Origin: Chryseobacterium sp. 3008163
GTDB taxonomy: Bacteria; Bacteroidota; Bacteroidia; Flavobacteriales; Weeksellaceae
Direction: 5' to 3'
DNA: 64,000 nt
Assembly: GCF_003669035.1 (NCBI RefSeq)
Contig: NZ_CP033070.1
Span: 1,302,001 to 1,366,000 of the forward strand
Positions within the stretch are counted from its first letter, which is position 1. The number at the start of each line of letters is the position of its first letter. Both the position numbers and the translations under genes were made by a program. Positions 62,794-64,000 of this stretch are shown here, one piece after another. The notes under the pieces are model-generated. The model was given only the letters and a program-made list of their open reading frames with translations, was not told the DNA's origin and made no database searches.

Positions 62794-63261
62794 TTAATTT
62801 TCAGTCAGTTGCAAAATCACCTCATATTCAAAACCCCTGCTTAAAAGGTACTTTATGGTTTTAGATTTCTTCTGATACGCTTGTAATCCTTTCAGTTTTG
62901 ATTCGTAATTTTCGTATAATCTTTGTATTGTTTTCACGTAATCACCCTCGTCAATTTCATCAAAGCTTTTGGCAATCAACTTTTCTGTGATCCCTTTTTG
63001 CTTGAGATATATCTTGATTTTGGTTTTGCCCCAACTTTTAATGTAGAATTTTCCTCGAATATAACTTCTTGTAAAACGTTCTTCATTCAGATAATTTTCT
63101 TTCATTAAATATAAAAGAATTTCCTCTTTTGCCTCTGGAATCAACACAAATTCTCTCATCTTCTGCTCCACCTCAGCATGGCAACGATCCTGATACACAC
63201 AATAATTAACTAGCTTTTGTTTAGTTTCTTCAAAGGTGAAAAGTTTTTTTTCCGACTGCAT
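62794..63261 (-). CDS. recX: Regulatory protein RecX
   Basis: A 155-residue RecX, which binds and modulates RecA filaments. Three-helix repeats run the length of the protein: FTFEETKQKLVNYCVYQDRC, EVEQKMREFVL, YLMKENYLNEERFTRSYIRG, KFYIKSWGKTKIKIYLKQKG, IKYLLSRGFEYEVILQLTEN. Length and start are standard. It sits just downstream of glyA on the same strand. A truncated near-copy lies at 59148-59498. Confidence 0.93.
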   Translation of the reverse strand: MQSEKKLFTFEETKQKLVNYCVYQDRCHAEVEQKMREFVLIPEAKEEILLYLMKENYLNEERFTRSYIRGKFYIKSWGKTKIKIYLKQKGITEKLIAKSFDEIDEGDYVKTIQRLYENYESKLKGLQAYQKKSKTIKYLLSRGFEYEVILQLTEN

Positions 63262-63296
63262 ATTTAGATTATGAGTAATTAAAAATTACGACTTAT

Positions 63297-63332
63297 TAAA
63301 AAGAGGCACAAAATAATTTGCACCTCTTTATA
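63297..63332 (-). terminator. Terminator of glyA
   Basis: On the minus strand AAAGAGGTGCAAA pairs with TTTGTGCCTCTTT (one G-T pair) and is followed by TTAATAA. It lies between glyA and recX. Confidence 0.75.
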
Positions 63333-63370
63333 TTATTTGATTTATTTAAAGCTAAAAAGCCAATAGCTGG

Positions 63371-64000
63371 TTAGTAATTGAATAAAGCTTTACCTTCCAT
63401 CAATCCGTTTACTTTTTTTCTAACTTCAGAAATTAATTCTTCGTTTTTGATATTGTCTACTACTTCAGAAATCAATCCTGCAATAGTTTCCATATCATTT
63501 TCTTTAAGACCTCTTGTTGTAATAGCCGCAGTTCCTAATCTGATTCCAGAAGTTGTGAACGGAGATTTATCATCAAAAGGAACCATGTTTTTATTACAAG
63601 TAATATCTGCTTTTACCAAAGCTTTCTCAGTTTCTTTTCCGTTTACACCTTTGTTTCTAAGATCTACCAACATCAAGTGGTTATCTGTACCGCCGCTTAC
63701 AATATCAAAACCTAAATCTACCATTGCCTTTGATAAAGCCTTAGCATTAGACTGTACTTGTTTTGCGTACGTTAAAAACTGATCATCGATTGCTTCAGCA
63801 AATGCAACAGCTTTACCGGCAATTACATGCTCCAATGGACCTCCCTGGATTCCCGGGAAAACAGCTCCATCAAGAACCTGACTCATTTGCTTAATTTCTC
63901 CTTTTGGTGTTTTGTGACCGTAAGTATTTTCAAAATCTTTACCCATCATGATCATTCCACCTCTTGGACCTCTTAGAGTCTTGTGAGTTGTTGTTGTTAC
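63371..64000 (-). CDS. glyA: Serine hydroxymethyltransferase, C-terminal part (partial at window edge)
   Basis: The last 209 codons; the gene runs off the right edge. The visible part begins [20 protein letters not shown], which carries the PLP-binding lysine (THK), then [40 protein letters not shown] and [17 protein letters not shown], all SHMT signatures. The enzyme interconverts serine and glycine with tetrahydrofolate. An internal ATG at 63955 is not the start. A terminator follows. Confidence 0.96.
   Translation of the reverse strand, partial: VTTTTHKTLRGPRGGMIMMGKDFENTYGHKTPKGEIKQMSQVLDGAVFPGIQGGPLEHVIAGKAVAFAEAIDDQFLTYAKQVQSNAKALSKAMVDLGFDIVSGGTDNHLMLVDLRNKGVNGKETEKALVKADITCNKNMVPFDDKSPFTTSGIRLGTAAITTRGLKENDMETIAGLISEVVDNIKNEELISEVRKKVNGLMEGKALFNY

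Overview
The window reads as the chromosome of a Bacteroidota species of class Flavobacteriia, most likely Chryseobacterium or a close relative in Weeksellaceae. The reasons are: low GC, promoters with a TAnnTTTG -7 box, type IX secretion (T9SS) sorting domains and the T9SS regulator PorX, a fused LpxC/FabZ, and arginine decarboxylase, SucD, LpxA and EF-P proteins of Flavobacteriia type. This identification comes from reading the sequence, not from a database search. I recognised no rRNA, tRNA, insertion sequence or CRISPR array.

Layout. 1-16 kb is housekeeping DNA: partial arginine decarboxylase, thiamine pyrophosphokinase, TPR lipoprotein-like protein, cobalamin adenosyltransferase, DinB-like protein, WYL regulator, ABC exporter, LptB with an unusual C-terminal domain, HemB, a NatAB-type ABC transporter, an outer-membrane barrel and SucD. 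16.4-26.3 kb is an accessory island between sucD and an lpxD paralogue: a T9SS-sorted repeat protein, a large YD/RHS-type secreted protein, an RHS protein with a ParB-like C-terminal candidate toxin domain, a pentapeptide-repeat candidate immunity protein, then two 5'-truncated XRE regulators separated by a duplicated terminator-bearing repeat. 26.2-38 kb holds the lipid A block (lpxD2, efp, lpxA, lpxC/fabZ, lpxD), an HD phosphohydrolase, porX, exodeoxyribonuclease III, an RlpA-like protein and rimO.

38.1-59.1 kb is one long minus-strand surface-polysaccharide (capsule or O-antigen) locus. A WbpM-type 4,6-dehydratase, Wza and Wzc lead into an UDP-sugar pathway resembling WbpA-B-D-E, with an L-2-hydroxyglutarate oxidase gene embedded in it. 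Flippase, Wzy-like polymerase, glycosyltransferases, an acyltransferase, an asparagine-synthetase-like amidotransferase, a WbpV/WbpL-like reductase and initiating transferase pair, and RfbC follow. 59.1-64 kb holds a decayed recX copy, a 945-residue T9SS type B surface protein, the intact recX and the C-terminal part of glyA.

Sequence quality matters here. At least eight genes (thiamine pyrophosphokinase, lpxC/fabZ, wzy twice, asnB, wzx, wbpB, wbpE, wzc), and perhaps the 3' end of the T9SS gene at 16.5 kb, are split by a single missing base in a short A/T homopolymer. Restoring that base gives family-normal lengths in each case. This looks like systematic homopolymer under-calling rather than gene decay, so these genes are annotated here at full length with the break noted.
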